A DNA stretch of 64,000 nt from Paenibacillus sp. FSL R5-0517 (GCF_037974355.1 NZ_CP150235.1:4588001-4652000); one strand, 5' to 3'; shown: positions 53,941-63,436, numbered from the stretch's first letter. Notes: generated by a model not told the origin, from the letters alone. Numbers and translations: made by a program.

Positions 53941-54735
53941 CTAGATGCGCATGAGTTGCCTGAACTCTTTGACCTTCCCGCGACTCACGGGCACTTCAGC
54001 TTCCAGATCGCGCAGGCGAAGCAGGTACGTATTGTTGAACCAAGGTACGATTTCACGGATTTGCGACAGATTTACAACGTACGAACGGTGGCAGCGAAAG
54101 AACGTATCCTGTGGCAGACGGCTATGAAAATCCGATATGCTCACTGGCATGGTGAACTCCCCATTTTTGGTATATACCTTCGTCACTTTCTCTTGCGCTT
54201 CCGCATAGTAGATATCTGCCGTATCCGTAACAATAATATTGTCATTCCGCAGCAGATTAATTCTTCTGTTGGTATGGGAATTCGTATCTCGTACCAGTTC
54301 ACCGTGCGCAGCAGATCCGTCCTCCATAGGGGCTGGTTCATCCTCAACATATTGCTCCACTGGCGCATGATCACGTTTGAATGCTATCTCCAGCTTATGG
54401 AGCATCGCAGCGATTCTCTTCTCGTCATAAGGCTTCAAAATATAATCAAATGCCTCCAACTCAAAGGCTTCTGCTGCATGTTCCTTGTATGCCGTAGTAA
54501 AAACAATATAGGGTTTTGTTGCAAATTTCCCAATATGATGGGCCAGCATCATGCCGTCCAGCGAGGGAATATTGATATCGAGGAAAATGACATCCACTTC
54601 TTGTTCCTGCAAAAATTTCAGTACATCCAGCCCGTCTTCAAGGCGATCCACCACCTCAATCTGGCTATGTTCCTGGATTAAGTAATTCAATTCCTCGCTT
54701 GCCAGAATCTCGTCTTCCACAATAAGAGCTCTCAT
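53941..54735 (-). CDS. LytTR response regulator (YpdB-like)
   Basis: 264 residues. Receiver domain with acidic VEDE (7-9), phospho-acceptor D53 in FLDINIPSLDG, and LKPYDE with the conserved Lys. A Pro/Glu linker and a C-terminal LytTR DNA-binding domain follow from about 160 (IYYAEAQEKVTKVYTKNGEF, FFRCHRSYVVNLSQIREIVPWFN). The gene is 10 bases after the kinase. Proposed to activate the transporter gene downstream. Confidence 0.9.
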   Translation of the reverse strand: MRALIVEDEILASEELNYLIQEHSQIEVVDRLEDGLDVLKFLQEQEVDVIFLDINIPSLDGMMLAHHIGKFATKPYIVFTTAYKEHAAEAFELEAFDYILKPYDEKRIAAMLHKLEIAFKRDHAPVEQYVEDEPAPMEDGSAAHGELVRDTNSHTNRRINLLRNDNIIVTDTADIYYAEAQEKVTKVYTKNGEFTMPVSISDFHSRLPQDTFFRCHRSYVVNLSQIREIVPWFNNTYLLRLRDLEAEVPVSRGKVKEFRQLMRI

Positions 54736-54745
54736 CGATCCATCA

Positions 54746-56413
54746 TCACCTTGTTACGACATCTCCTTTGGGCACATCAAATAAAATATCGGTTCCTTGT
54801 TCCAGCCTGGTAATGGTTACACCTTGTCCGTAAATAAGCTTGACCCGGCGATGCACATTATACAGCCCGATCTGGTTACCAGGCATACGGTCATGGTAGA
54901 CCCGTTCAATAATATCTGCACTGATCCCTGCCCCTGTATCGCTGACACTAATGCGAACAAACTCCGGATAATCCTGTACCCGAATTCGAACAGTACCCGG
55001 TCCTTTCACCTTGAGAATGCCATGAATAATGGCATTTTCGACGAGCGGCTGGATGACAAGACTCGGAATATGCACCGCGACCTCATCAATCTCATAGATT
55101 ACATTCAGTCGGCTGCCAAAGCGGGCTTTCTCAATCTCTACATAATTACGGACCTGCTCCAGTTCCTTATGAATATCAATTAACTCATCCGACAGTTCCA
55201 GATTGTACCGCATGTACCCGGATAGATTCACAATCAGCTCCCTAGCACGATCCGGTTTGGTTCGGATGGATGAAGCAATCGCATTTAGCGCATTAAACAG
55301 AAAATGAGGGTGAATGGTTGTCTGTAATGCACGCAGCTCCGCTTTGTTGGCAGCAGCCTTGATCTCCTCTACCCGCGATACCTCCATCTGGGTCGAGATA
55401 ATCTGCGACAGACCTACAGCCATCGTTTGCAAAGGATACGTAATTTTATAGGCTTTGCGATAATAGATTTTGAGCGCACCTGTAATTTCTCCTCGTTCTT
55501 TAAGCGGAATGATTAACAGCGAGTGGATATCCGGTGTTTTCTCATCAATGACATCATTACTGATTGTAATCTCCCCGCTGGAGATCGTCTTCTTGGTCAT
55601 CTCACTTATAATTTCATTGCCAATATGATATCGTTCCTCACCAAATCCTACATATGCCAGTACATTCCGGGTATCCGTAATCGCAACGGCATCTGCCTGA
55701 ATATCCTCCTGAATAATACGGCAGATTTTGCGCAGAGAATCCTCGTCAATGGAACGGAAGTACGGCAAGGTTTTGTTAGCAATCTCTAGGGCGAGCTTCG
55801 CCTGACGAGCTGCAATCATTTCCTTTTCCCCTTCAACACTCTGCACCAGGAGCACAATCAGCCCTATGTTGACTTCACCCAGAATCATAGGCAGCGCAAT
55901 CTTCGAAACAATATCTGCACCCAATGGATCGGGATAGGAAAATAGCAGGATCAGTAACATCGTGAGCGCTTCACAGATCATACCTGCTCCAATACCGATG
56001 ATCCATCGCTTAGGCTTGGGCGTGTACTTATGTATATATCCAGATACCAGACCCGCCAGGATACTCGTGATTAGACAAGGTATAGCTGTGACACCATCCA
56101 TATCGATCAAATACCGATGTACACCTGACACAATCCCCGTAATAATACCCACAGGCGCCCCGAACAAAATACCACCCGATAGCACCGCTATAATGCGGAC
56201 ATTCACCAGTGAACCTTCCACATTAATGCCCGTATACGTTCCGAAGATGGCAAAAGCACAGAATAACAAGGTAACCGCAATAGACTCCTGCCACCTTAAT
56301 TTCCCCTTTTGCAGAATCTGCCTGAATCTGGGCACCCTCGACAGAAAGAATAAAAATATAATCAACAGCGCCGCCCGTTCAAATAAACCAAGCAGCATCG
56401 TAAACATCTCCAA
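54746..56413 (-). CDS. LytS/YpdA-type sensor histidine kinase
   Basis: About 555 residues from a TTG at 56413 with GGAGG 8 bases upstream; the ATG two codons later is an alternative. Membrane segments of the 5TM-5TMR_LYT type (LLIIFLFFLSRVP, FAIFGTYTGINVEGSLVNVRII, GGILFGAPVGIITGIVSGVHRY), then a GAF domain (RKICRIIQEDIQADAVAIT). The kinase part has the phospho-acceptor in TTIHPHFLFNALNAIAS and an ATPase part (PLVENAIIHGI, DTGAGI). Family members sense extracellular pyruvate in E. coli, so it may sense the transporter's substrate. Confidence 0.9.
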   Translation of the reverse strand: MEMFTMLLGLFERAALLIIFLFFLSRVPRFRQILQKGKLRWQESIAVTLLFCAFAIFGTYTGINVEGSLVNVRIIAVLSGGILFGAPVGIITGIVSGVHRYLIDMDGVTAIPCLITSILAGLVSGYIHKYTPKPKRWIIGIGAGMICEALTMLLILLFSYPDPLGADIVSKIALPMILGEVNIGLIVLLVQSVEGEKEMIAARQAKLALEIANKTLPYFRSIDEDSLRKICRIIQEDIQADAVAITDTRNVLAYVGFGEERYHIGNEIISEMTKKTISSGEITISNDVIDEKTPDIHSLLIIPLKERGEITGALKIYYRKAYKITYPLQTMAVGLSQIISTQMEVSRVEEIKAAANKAELRALQTTIHPHFLFNALNAIASSIRTKPDRARELIVNLSGYMRYNLELSDELIDIHKELEQVRNYVEIEKARFGSRLNVIYEIDEVAVHIPSLVIQPLVENAIIHGILKVKGPGTVRIRVQDYPEFVRISVSDTGAGISADIIERVYHDRMPGNQIGLYNVHRRVKLIYGQGVTITRLEQGTDILFDVPKGDVVTR

Positions 56414-56711
56414 TCGTACTTCCTCCACATCTGTCTGAAAATAAAAGGCATGTCTCATTGTAATGCCAATCCGCCACAACATCTATAAATTAACTCTGAT
56501 TCACACAACTAACTTGTATGCAACAGTTTACCGCTCCCCCTGGAGGAAAGCAAAGTACATCCTGTGACAATCAAAAAAGGGAATATGTGAAGATCAATCA
56601 TCACCTCATATTTCCATAAAATCAACAAATACAGAAATTCCTATGATATAATTAATGACTTGTCATGTTATTCCAATTGGTCAAAAATTAATTACAGAAA
56701 GGTGTTAATGC

Positions 56712-56987
56712 ATGCTTGCCATTATACTCCTAGGTCCACTTCTGCTTTTTAGTCTAATATGGCTTATCCTATATGGTGTCTCCAGACGATCCAACGATCC
56801 TGATCGCTCAACAAGACTTGTCCTGCAAATGATTTTATTTATTTCAATCCTGGTCTTACTTGTGCAAGACTACATCCTGAAAGAATTGCCTTCCAATAGC
56901 ATTATCATTGTAGTTCTAATCATAACTTTAATCATCTCCAGCTCTTTTCCTGATCAAAGTAAGAGGGCAACAGATAAAATTACATAA
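56712..56987 (+). CDS. Small membrane protein of unknown function
   Basis: 91 residues; AAAGGTG before the ATG. Three hydrophobic segments (MLAIILLGPLLLFSLIWLIL, LVLQMILFISILVLLV, IIIVVLIITLIISS) separated by a basic loop (GVSRRSNDPDRSTR). Family not recognised. Monocistronic. Confidence 0.65.
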   Translation: MLAIILLGPLLLFSLIWLILYGVSRRSNDPDRSTRLVLQMILFISILVLLVQDYILKELPSNSIIIVVLIITLIISSSFPDQSKRATDKIT

Positions 56988-57337
56988 TCATTCCATTTAA
57001 TGCCCAACTAAGACCTCCATCATCCCAACTGCTCTCCACCACAAAAAAAGGGTGTTCCATCATGTTATACATGACTGTGGAACCCCCCTTCCTAAACTAC
57101 CAAACAATCATTCATGTAATTTGGTTTTATAAAATGAACTCCAGCTACATAGTAACGGAGAGTGCAGAACCAATCTGAAGAAGCGAAGCGTGCGCCTTTA
57201 TCCCCGGATTTTACCCTTTAGAAAAGGGGATCAAAAAATCCGGGGATAACAGCGATCGGAAGATGGTACTGCACTCGTAGTGGCCACGTGTAACACCCTG
57301 TAGTTCATTTTACCCCACCCAACATTACATCGAATCC
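56988..57337. other. Intergenic region with hairpins
   Basis: A hairpin GTTCCA...TGGAAC (about 57053-57082) follows the small membrane protein gene and may terminate it. The rest is the inverted hairpin repeat listed next. Confidence 0.5.
57147..57290 (-). repeat. Dispersed hairpin repeat, copy 5 (inverted)
   Basis: The same element as the other copies on the opposite strand: GTAACGGAGAGTGCAG, CTGAAGAAGCGAAGCG, stem TTATCCCCGGATTTT with AAAAATCCGGGGATAA, then CAGCGATCGGAAGATGGTA. The stem is the best preserved of the five. No insert. Lies between convergent genes. Confidence 0.85.
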
Positions 57338-57625
57338 CTACCTAAACATCCCCCACAGCTTAATCAAATGAAACGTATTGTTCGGATCAATCTTCTGCGC
57401 GAGTACAAACGCAACAAACTGCTCCTCCTGCGCCGCAGAGAAATTCTCGTTCATAATGACTGCTGAAGACTTGACCAGCCTTCTGACTTTGGCCTTATCT
57501 TGCAGATCAGACTTGGTCACGCCATCAATCAACTTTTTGATACGTTCTTTGACAGCGGGGTTTTTCATCTTTAGTTTGATCCGCTCCACCAGTTGCGGAC
57601 TAATTCCATATTGTTGATAACCCAA
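57338..57625 (-). CDS. spoVIF: Stage VI sporulation protein F-like
   Basis: 95 residues from a TTG at 57625 (GGGAGG 11 bases upstream; the GTG at 57637 lies within the ribosome site). GISPQLVERIKLKMKNPAVKERIKKLIDGVTKSDLQDKAKVRRLVKSSAVIM matches the SpoVIF pattern, which in Bacillus assists spore coat assembly under GerE control. The family call is from motif memory. It lies 100 bases after recG. Confidence 0.7.
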   Translation of the reverse strand: MGYQQYGISPQLVERIKLKMKNPAVKERIKKLIDGVTKSDLQDKAKVRRLVKSSAVIMNENFSAAQEEQFVAFVLAQKIDPNNTFHLIKLWGMFR

Positions 57626-57739
57626 AACGTATAGCACCTCCCAAAGAATGAACTCACTTCTTATTCATATGTCGGGAGGGCTTGTACACTTGTCTATTTT
57701 TACAAAGGTAATATGAAAAACCAGCTATCAAAGCAAGCT

Positions 57740-59785
57740 TTAGTCAATCAGATCACCCTTAAATACTTGCTGTTGCTGTAGGAAATCACGCAAAGGTGCG
57801 TAGTCCACAGATGTCCAGAAATTTACTTCCGCAATCAACTGGGATACATCATCTCGGGCTTGTTCCAGCACAGCAAAATCGGCAACCATATCAGCAAGAC
57901 GGAACTCGGGCAATCCGCTCTGTTTGGTACCAAAGAAATCACCCGGACCCCGGAGATCGAGGTCCCGACGAGATACCTCGAATCCATCCTCCGTTTCCGT
58001 CATGACCTTCATACGTTCCTGTCCGACCTCTGTCTTGGGATCAGCAATGAGTACACAATAGGATGCATGGGCCCCACGACCAACCCGACCCCGAAGCTGA
58101 TGAAGCTGGGACAGACCGAAACGGTCCGCATCCATAATGACCATTAACGTGGCATTCGGCACATCGACCCCGACCTCCACAACGGTGGTGGAGACCAGCA
58201 GCTGAATATCATTGCTATAGAAGTCACGCATCATCTCTTCTTTCTCCGCAGCCGTCATCCGTCCATGCAGCAGACCTACACGATATTTCGGAAAGTTCTG
58301 CTGCATCTGCACATGCAGATCAATCGCATTCTGCACATCCAGCTTCTCCGACTCTTCAATGAGCGGACAGATCAGATAGGCTTGACGCCCTTGATCCACT
58401 TCTCTGGAGATAAACCCGAGCACCCGCTCCATCATATCGTGCTTGACCCAATACGTAGAGATCGGAATCCGTCCTTTCGGACGTTCTGAGATCGTGGATA
58501 CCTCAATATCCCCAAAAGCCGTAATCGCAAGTGTCCGTGGAATTGGCGTAGCCGTCATCGTTAACACATCTGGATTATATCCTTTGCGTCGTAAAACGCT
58601 GCGCTGATTCACCCCGAAGCGATGCTGCTCGTCCGTCACCACAAGACCCAGATCACGGAAGAAGACATCTTCCTGAATCAGGGCGTGTGTCCCGACCACG
58701 ATATCCATCATGCCCATTTGCAACGACGCGATCAGATCTTTACGTTTACGCCCATTTACACTGCCTGTTAACAGACCTACAGTTACTCCAAACGGTTCAA
58801 ACAGCTTTTGCAGTGAACGCATATGCTGCTCCGCCAGAATCTCTGTAGGCACCATCAGAGCCCCTTGGAAACCGGATCGAACAGTCGTGTATAGCGCAAT
58901 TGCCGCAATAACCGTTTTACCCGATCCTACATCACCCTGCAATAACCGATTCATTGCATAAGGCGAACGCATATCATGCAGAATTTCAAGCTCCACCTTT
59001 TTCTGAGCATCTGTCAGTTCAAATGGTAAACTGCGTACAAACTCACGAATCGTTGTATTGTCCGTGGTATGTACCACACCATCCATCCGATTCCGGTTGA
59101 GCGCACGATACGCCTGCATTTTCAGCTGGAACAGAAACAGTTCTTCATACACCATCCGCTGTCTGGCCTGTTGGCCTTCCCGGTTGTCCTGTGGACGATG
59201 AATTCCCGCAATCGCCTGCTTTCGCGGCATGAAGCTGTATTTCCTCATCAAGGACTGGGGAAGAATCTCGGGAATCATATCTCCGAATTGGATTAATCCC
59301 TGATTGATCGTTTTGCGCATCCATTGTTGCGTCAGCTTGCCGGTTACTGAATATACAGGTTGCAGTGTACCTGAACGCCCATCGCCTTTATCGGGAAACT
59401 CCGAGTCGGTAACTGTCATCTGCATGCGTTTTTGTTCCCACTTCCCCGTAATCACAATCTCACGATTGGGCGTAAGCTGTTCTTTGAGAAAATGGCGATT
59501 GAACCAGGTCGCTGTAATCATCCACTCTTCCGTCATGATCTTACAGGTGAGACGGGACTTTTTACCGTATCGTTGTAATACAGGAATGCCCATCACCTGT
59601 CCCTGGACCGTAATCTTGTCCCCATCCTTCACTTCACTAAGCGAACGCAGACGATAGTCCTCATAACGGAACGGATAATATTCAAGCAGGTCTTTAACAG
59701 TAGAGATGCCAAAGGCGTGAAGCTCTCCCTCTTTGAGAGCACTCACGCCGTTAATTTGCTTAACAGATATTTCTTCCAATTTCAT
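57740..59785 (-). CDS. recG: ATP-dependent DNA helicase RecG
   Basis: 681 residues from ATG 59785, GAGGGAT upstream; the longer frame would enter degV. OB-fold wedge domain (KITVQGQVMGIPVLQRYGKKSRLTCKI), Walker A GDVGSGKT, DEQH box, TATPIPRT, STTVVEVGVDVPNA, and the RecG-specific QLRGRVGRG and LDLRGPGDFFGTKQSG. It remodels stalled forks and Holliday junctions. The start lies 10 bases after the degV stop. Confidence 0.97.
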   Translation of the reverse strand: MKLEEISVKQINGVSALKEGELHAFGISTVKDLLEYYPFRYEDYRLRSLSEVKDGDKITVQGQVMGIPVLQRYGKKSRLTCKIMTEEWMITATWFNRHFLKEQLTPNREIVITGKWEQKRMQMTVTDSEFPDKGDGRSGTLQPVYSVTGKLTQQWMRKTINQGLIQFGDMIPEILPQSLMRKYSFMPRKQAIAGIHRPQDNREGQQARQRMVYEELFLFQLKMQAYRALNRNRMDGVVHTTDNTTIREFVRSLPFELTDAQKKVELEILHDMRSPYAMNRLLQGDVGSGKTVIAAIALYTTVRSGFQGALMVPTEILAEQHMRSLQKLFEPFGVTVGLLTGSVNGRKRKDLIASLQMGMMDIVVGTHALIQEDVFFRDLGLVVTDEQHRFGVNQRSVLRRKGYNPDVLTMTATPIPRTLAITAFGDIEVSTISERPKGRIPISTYWVKHDMMERVLGFISREVDQGRQAYLICPLIEESEKLDVQNAIDLHVQMQQNFPKYRVGLLHGRMTAAEKEEMMRDFYSNDIQLLVSTTVVEVGVDVPNATLMVIMDADRFGLSQLHQLRGRVGRGAHASYCVLIADPKTEVGQERMKVMTETEDGFEVSRRDLDLRGPGDFFGTKQSGLPEFRLADMVADFAVLEQARDDVSQLIAEVNFWTSVDYAPLRDFLQQQQVFKGDLID

Positions 59786-59795
59786 GTCTAATCCC

Positions 59796-60659
59796 TCATT
59801 CCGGAACAGGCCACATAAAGATCGCAATGACACCAGGTCCAACATGACTGCCAATTACGGCTCCAATATTGGTATAGATCACTTCATTCACTGTAAAATG
59901 ACCACGCAGCTGCTCTGCACAAGCGATCGCTGATCCCGGGTCAGCGGTATGACCTACCGCGAGGTTAACCCGTTTGCCTGCAAGATCCTTCTGGAACAGC
60001 TCAATAATGCGTGCCATTGCCTTTTTATGACCTCTGACTTTCTCAACTGCGTAGATAACGCCTTCTTCATCAATAGACAGGATCGGCTTAATGTTAAGCA
60101 ACGTTCCCAAGATGGCTGAAGCTTTGCCAATCCGACCGCCTTTTTGCAGATACTCAAGGGTATCCACGAGAAAGAACAATTTACGAGATTTTTGCATCTC
60201 TTCAATGGCAGCAGCGATTTCGACTGCTGACTTCCCCTGTTCGGCAAGTTCAGCAGCCTGTACCACCATTAGACCGTATCCATACGATGCTGACTTCGAA
60301 TCCAGCACGGTGATGTCACCCTCACGCTCCAGCAAAGACTTGCCAAGCATGGCCGATTGGTAGGTACCACTCATGCCGGATGACAGGTGGATGGATACAA
60401 TCGGGCGTTCCGGGTTCTCATCCAGAAGTGATTGATATACATTCATGAAATCAGTTGGAGAAGGCTGTGAAGTTGTAGGCAACACAGAAACCTTCTTCAA
60501 TTTTTCGTAGAACTGTTCCGAAGTCAGATCAACGCCATCTGCATAAGTCTCTTCACCGAACAGAACGCGCAACGGAACAATATGAATCCCGTATTTGCGA
60601 ATGAGTTCTTCGGGAATATCCGCCGTACTGTCTGTTACTATCGCAACCTTGTGGCTCAT
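59796..60659 (-). CDS. DegV family fatty-acid-binding protein
   Basis: 287 residues. DegV fold: VAIVTDSTADIPEELIRKYGIHIVPL, SPTDFMNVYQSLLDE, IHLSSGMSGTYQSA, and LVDTLEYLQKGGRIG. Such proteins (FakB) hold an acyl chain and work with the FakA kinase, which is the gene directly upstream here. Together they phosphorylate exogenous fatty acids for phospholipid synthesis. Confidence 0.92.
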   Translation of the reverse strand: MSHKVAIVTDSTADIPEELIRKYGIHIVPLRVLFGEETYADGVDLTSEQFYEKLKKVSVLPTTSQPSPTDFMNVYQSLLDENPERPIVSIHLSSGMSGTYQSAMLGKSLLEREGDITVLDSKSASYGYGLMVVQAAELAEQGKSAVEIAAAIEEMQKSRKLFFLVDTLEYLQKGGRIGKASAILGTLLNIKPILSIDEEGVIYAVEKVRGHKKAMARIIELFQKDLAGKRVNLAVGHTADPGSAIACAEQLRGHFTVNEVIYTNIGAVIGSHVGPGVIAIFMWPVPE

Positions 60660-60735
60660 GACTCTCCTCCTCTTCGCCAGAGTGCTATTGGTACCTGTTC
60701 AAAAACTCAATAAGAGACGTTTTGAACAACCTTTA

Positions 60736-62547
60736 TTAGGACTCTACGGAGAACAAATAATAATACACAGGCTGTCCTCCACGATGTACCTCTACCTCAG
60801 CATCAGGATACTCTACTTCAAGCCATGCAGCGAGGGCAGCAGTAACCTCAGGGTCAGCTTCGTCCCCTTCAAGGATCGTCACCACTTCATCTCCGCTCTC
60901 CATCATCTGCTTGAGCAGACCTTCACATGCTTGAAGCATGACTTCATCCGTCGCTACAATTTTGGAGTTATGAATACCAATATAGTGTCCCGCCTTGATA
61001 TCCAATTCATCATATTGCGTATCACGAACCGCATGAGTTACTTGACCGGACTGTACCCGGCTGATGGCCTCCAACATTTGGTCACGGTTCGTTTCCGCAG
61101 ACTCATCTTCCTGGAATGCAAAAGCAGCAGCCATTCCCTGTGGAATGGTCTTGCTCGGAATAACCGTAATTCGGCGCTCATCTTCAAGCAGTTCACGTGC
61201 CTGCTCCGCAGCCAGTACAATATTCGAGTTATTCGGGAGTATGAATACCTGTTCCGCAGCAATGGAGCGAACGGCTTTTACAAAATCTTCCGTGCTCGGA
61301 TTCATCGTCTGTCCACCGGACAGAACAACATCGACGCCAAGACTTTGGAAAATCTCTGCAATACCGTCACCGGAGGATACCGCAATAAAACCATACGGTG
61401 CCATCTCATCTGCAGGAAGCACAGCTTCTTCCATACTGCGTGCTGCCTCAGGTGGAATCTCTGCAAACAATTCAGGTGATGGAGCAATATCCATGCCTGC
61501 TGTCAGGAGATCCCGATGCTGTTCACGCATATTGAGAATATGAATCTGTGTAATCTCACCATAATGCAGTGCCAGATTCAACACATCGCCTGGAGTTTTG
61601 GAATGGACATGAACTTTGATAACTTCATCATCGGCAATGATAATGATCGAATCCCCGTTAACTGACAACGCTTTCCGGAATGCCTCATCATCAAATGCCA
61701 CTCCTGCGTTCTCTCCAAGTTCACGATTAATGAAGAATTCCATATCATACAGGAATTCAATATCCTCCGTTTCCAATCTCGCCTGCGCAGACAATGGCAT
61801 CTCCGGCGCAATCACCTGCTGTTGTGCAGGCTTCTTGATATCCACTTCTGCCGGTGCAGCCGGTTTCAAAGCAGATGCTGCCACGGATGGGGTTACTTCT
61901 TTGTTCAGCGAAGTACGATTCACACCGTCACTTTGCAGCAATACTTCCATAAAGCCCTCGTAGATATATACAAGCCCCTGACCACCTGAATCCACAACAC
62001 CCACCTGTTTCAGTACAGGAAGCAATTCCGGAGTCATGGCCAGTGCTTCTTTTGCTTTTAACAAAACTTCATTCATTAATTCAGTAATATCATTCGTCCG
62101 TCTTGCGTAGTAGTTGGCATGTTTCGCCGCTTCCTTGGCTACGGTAAGAATGGTCCCTTCAACGGGTTTTACGACTGCTTTGTAAGCTGCGTCAACACCG
62201 TTCTGCAGGGCTGCTGCAAATTGGAGCGTATTCAGTTCCTCATAGGGAGCAGCTGAACGACTAAAACCACGGAACAATTGCGACAGAATAACTCCTGAAT
62301 TCCCCCGTGCGCCCATAAGCAGGCCTTTCGATAGAATACCGGCAGCTTCGCCGATGGAGGCAGAACTTTTTCTTTTAATCTCTGCGACTCCTGCACTCAT
62401 TGTCAAATTCATGTTCGTTCCCGTGTCACCATCCGGCACAGGGAAAACATTCAGGGAATTGACGTGCTCTGCATGCTGTCCAAGTTGTTCCGCTCCGGCA
62501 AGTACCATAGCGGTGAAATCTGTTCCATTTAAAGAACGTATACTCAA
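60736..62547 (-). CDS. fakA: FakA/YloV-type DAK2 kinase
   Basis: 603 residues from a TTG at 62547 (AGGAAGGGG, 9 bases upstream); the ATG at 62613 would add 22 unrelated residues. DhaL-like kinase domain (VNSLNVFPVPDGDTGTNMNLTM, GARGNSGVILSQLFRGF) with the Mg-ATP aspartates in the DGDTGTN loop. The middle and C-terminal domains follow (VVDSGGQGLVYIYEGF; GDSIIIIADDEVIKVHVHSKTPGDVL). It phosphorylates fatty acid on FakB/DegV. Typical neighbours: degV after it. Confidence 0.93.
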   Translation of the reverse strand: MSIRSLNGTDFTAMVLAGAEQLGQHAEHVNSLNVFPVPDGDTGTNMNLTMSAGVAEIKRKSSASIGEAAGILSKGLLMGARGNSGVILSQLFRGFSRSAAPYEELNTLQFAAALQNGVDAAYKAVVKPVEGTILTVAKEAAKHANYYARRTNDITELMNEVLLKAKEALAMTPELLPVLKQVGVVDSGGQGLVYIYEGFMEVLLQSDGVNRTSLNKEVTPSVAASALKPAAPAEVDIKKPAQQQVIAPEMPLSAQARLETEDIEFLYDMEFFINRELGENAGVAFDDEAFRKALSVNGDSIIIIADDEVIKVHVHSKTPGDVLNLALHYGEITQIHILNMREQHRDLLTAGMDIAPSPELFAEIPPEAARSMEEAVLPADEMAPYGFIAVSSGDGIAEIFQSLGVDVVLSGGQTMNPSTEDFVKAVRSIAAEQVFILPNNSNIVLAAEQARELLEDERRITVIPSKTIPQGMAAAFAFQEDESAETNRDQMLEAISRVQSGQVTHAVRDTQYDELDIKAGHYIGIHNSKIVATDEVMLQACEGLLKQMMESGDEVVTILEGDEADPEVTAALAAWLEVEYPDAEVEVHRGGQPVYYYLFSVES

Positions 62548-62609
62548 GTGAGAATTCCCCTTCCTAGCTTGATACACGAACACCTTGCACCAAGATGTGT
62601 CTGGTCTGT

Positions 62610-62783
62610 TCATGCGCTAACGCGGACTGCGTTATTCTTCGTCCATACCTTGTCCGGCACAGGCATACAATACAACATGTCAGCCGGATTAACGGTCTGG
62701 GCGGCCGGGCTACCAATATCCTGCACTCTCTGCACCCCTAACTTCGGGGCATACGGATATGCACCGGTATCAAGAGCCGGCAT
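62610..62783 (-). CDS. Possible small ORF upstream of fakA
   Basis: 57 codons from an ATG at 62783, MPALDTGAYPYAPKLGVQRV onwards, ending NNAVRVSA with natural codon use; the stop overlaps an ATG at 62613 as ATGA. No ribosome site precedes it, and the frame stays open upstream without ATG to about 62885. The region is also rich in hairpins, so a structured leader RNA is the alternative. Family not recognised. Confidence 0.3.
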   Translation of the reverse strand: MPALDTGAYPYAPKLGVQRVQDIGSPAAQTVNPADMLYCMPVPDKVWTKNNAVRVSA

Positions 62784-62976
62784 GAATGCCGCGTGGAGAC
62801 TGGTGCCAATGATGGAATGCCGCAGCTCACAGCGTTGCCAAAAAGCAGACCACCGACCTCTAGGTACGGTGTATTCTCCGACTTCCTCGCGGCAACAGCC
62901 TGTTCACCACTGTATTATGGACTACTCAACATTGTACTATATTAGACAAGAGAAATAAATAAAGTTTTTGGATCAG

Positions 62977-63006
62977 TTGACGAAGCTTTTTTGATTATGA
63001 TATTAT
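62977..63006 (+). promoter_or_regulatory. Sigma-A-type promoter of rpmB
   Basis: TTGACG and TATTAT with an 18-base spacer, about 180 bases before the rpmB ATG. Confidence 0.55.
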
Positions 63007-63183
63007 ATTCAAGTATTGTTTTATGCAGGTTAAGTAATGGAAATGATCCGGTCATGCCGGCTTAAACAACACCATTAGCTACTGAAGCCTGATCTTTATG
63101 ATCAGGAAGAACAATTTAGTCCTTATGGAATGACTTTTCGTTTCTGAAGGCAACTGGTTATTTTAGGATAGGAGGTGTAATCT

Positions 63184-63372
63184 ATGTCTCGCAAATGTTA
63201 TGTGACAGGTAAGAAACCGGGCACCGGTAACCACGTATCCCACGCTAACAACCGTAACCGTCGTACTTGGGGCGTAAACGTTCAGAAGGTCCGCATTCTC
63301 GTTGACGGCAAACCAAAACGTGTATACGTAAGCACCCGTGCACTGAAAGCCGGTAAAGTGACTCGCGTATAA
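63184..63372 (+). CDS. rpmB: 50S ribosomal protein L28
   Basis: 62 residues; ribosome site AGGAGGTG. MSRKCYVTGKKPGTGNHVSHANNRNRRTWGVN and RVYVSTRALKAGKV are the family sequence. Ribosome large subunit. In the form lacking the extra zinc cysteines (only Cys5). Divergent from the fakA operon as in Bacillus. Confidence 0.98.
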   Translation: MSRKCYVTGKKPGTGNHVSHANNRNRRTWGVNVQKVRILVDGKPKRVYVSTRALKAGKVTRV

Positions 63373-63401
63373 TCACGCAAAGCTACTATAAATCGGGTAA
63401 G

Positions 63402-63436
63402 CAAAAAGCACCTTGTTCCTTGCAGGTGCTTTTTTG
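63402..63436 (+). terminator. Terminator of rpmB
   Basis: AAAAAGCACCT and AGGTGCTTTTTT; a perfect stem. Confidence 0.88.

Larger units (their letters stand above)
62548..63183. other. Intergenic region between fakA and rpmB
   Basis: The left 350 bases are GC-richer and hairpin-rich (TAACGC/GCGTTA, CCCC/GGGG, AGCC/GGCT on the minus strand). The Asp23 gene (yloU) found between rpmB and yloV in Bacillus is absent here. The right part has the rpmB promoter: TTGACG (62977-62982) and TATTAT (63001-63006), 18 bases apart. A leader with CCTGATCtttatGATCAGG (63089-63108) follows. Confidence 0.55.

Noticed and set aside
62548..62958. 136-codon plus-strand frame opposite the fakA leader
   Set aside because: Starts inside the fakA start region on the other strand with no ribosome site; its composition looks like a shadow.
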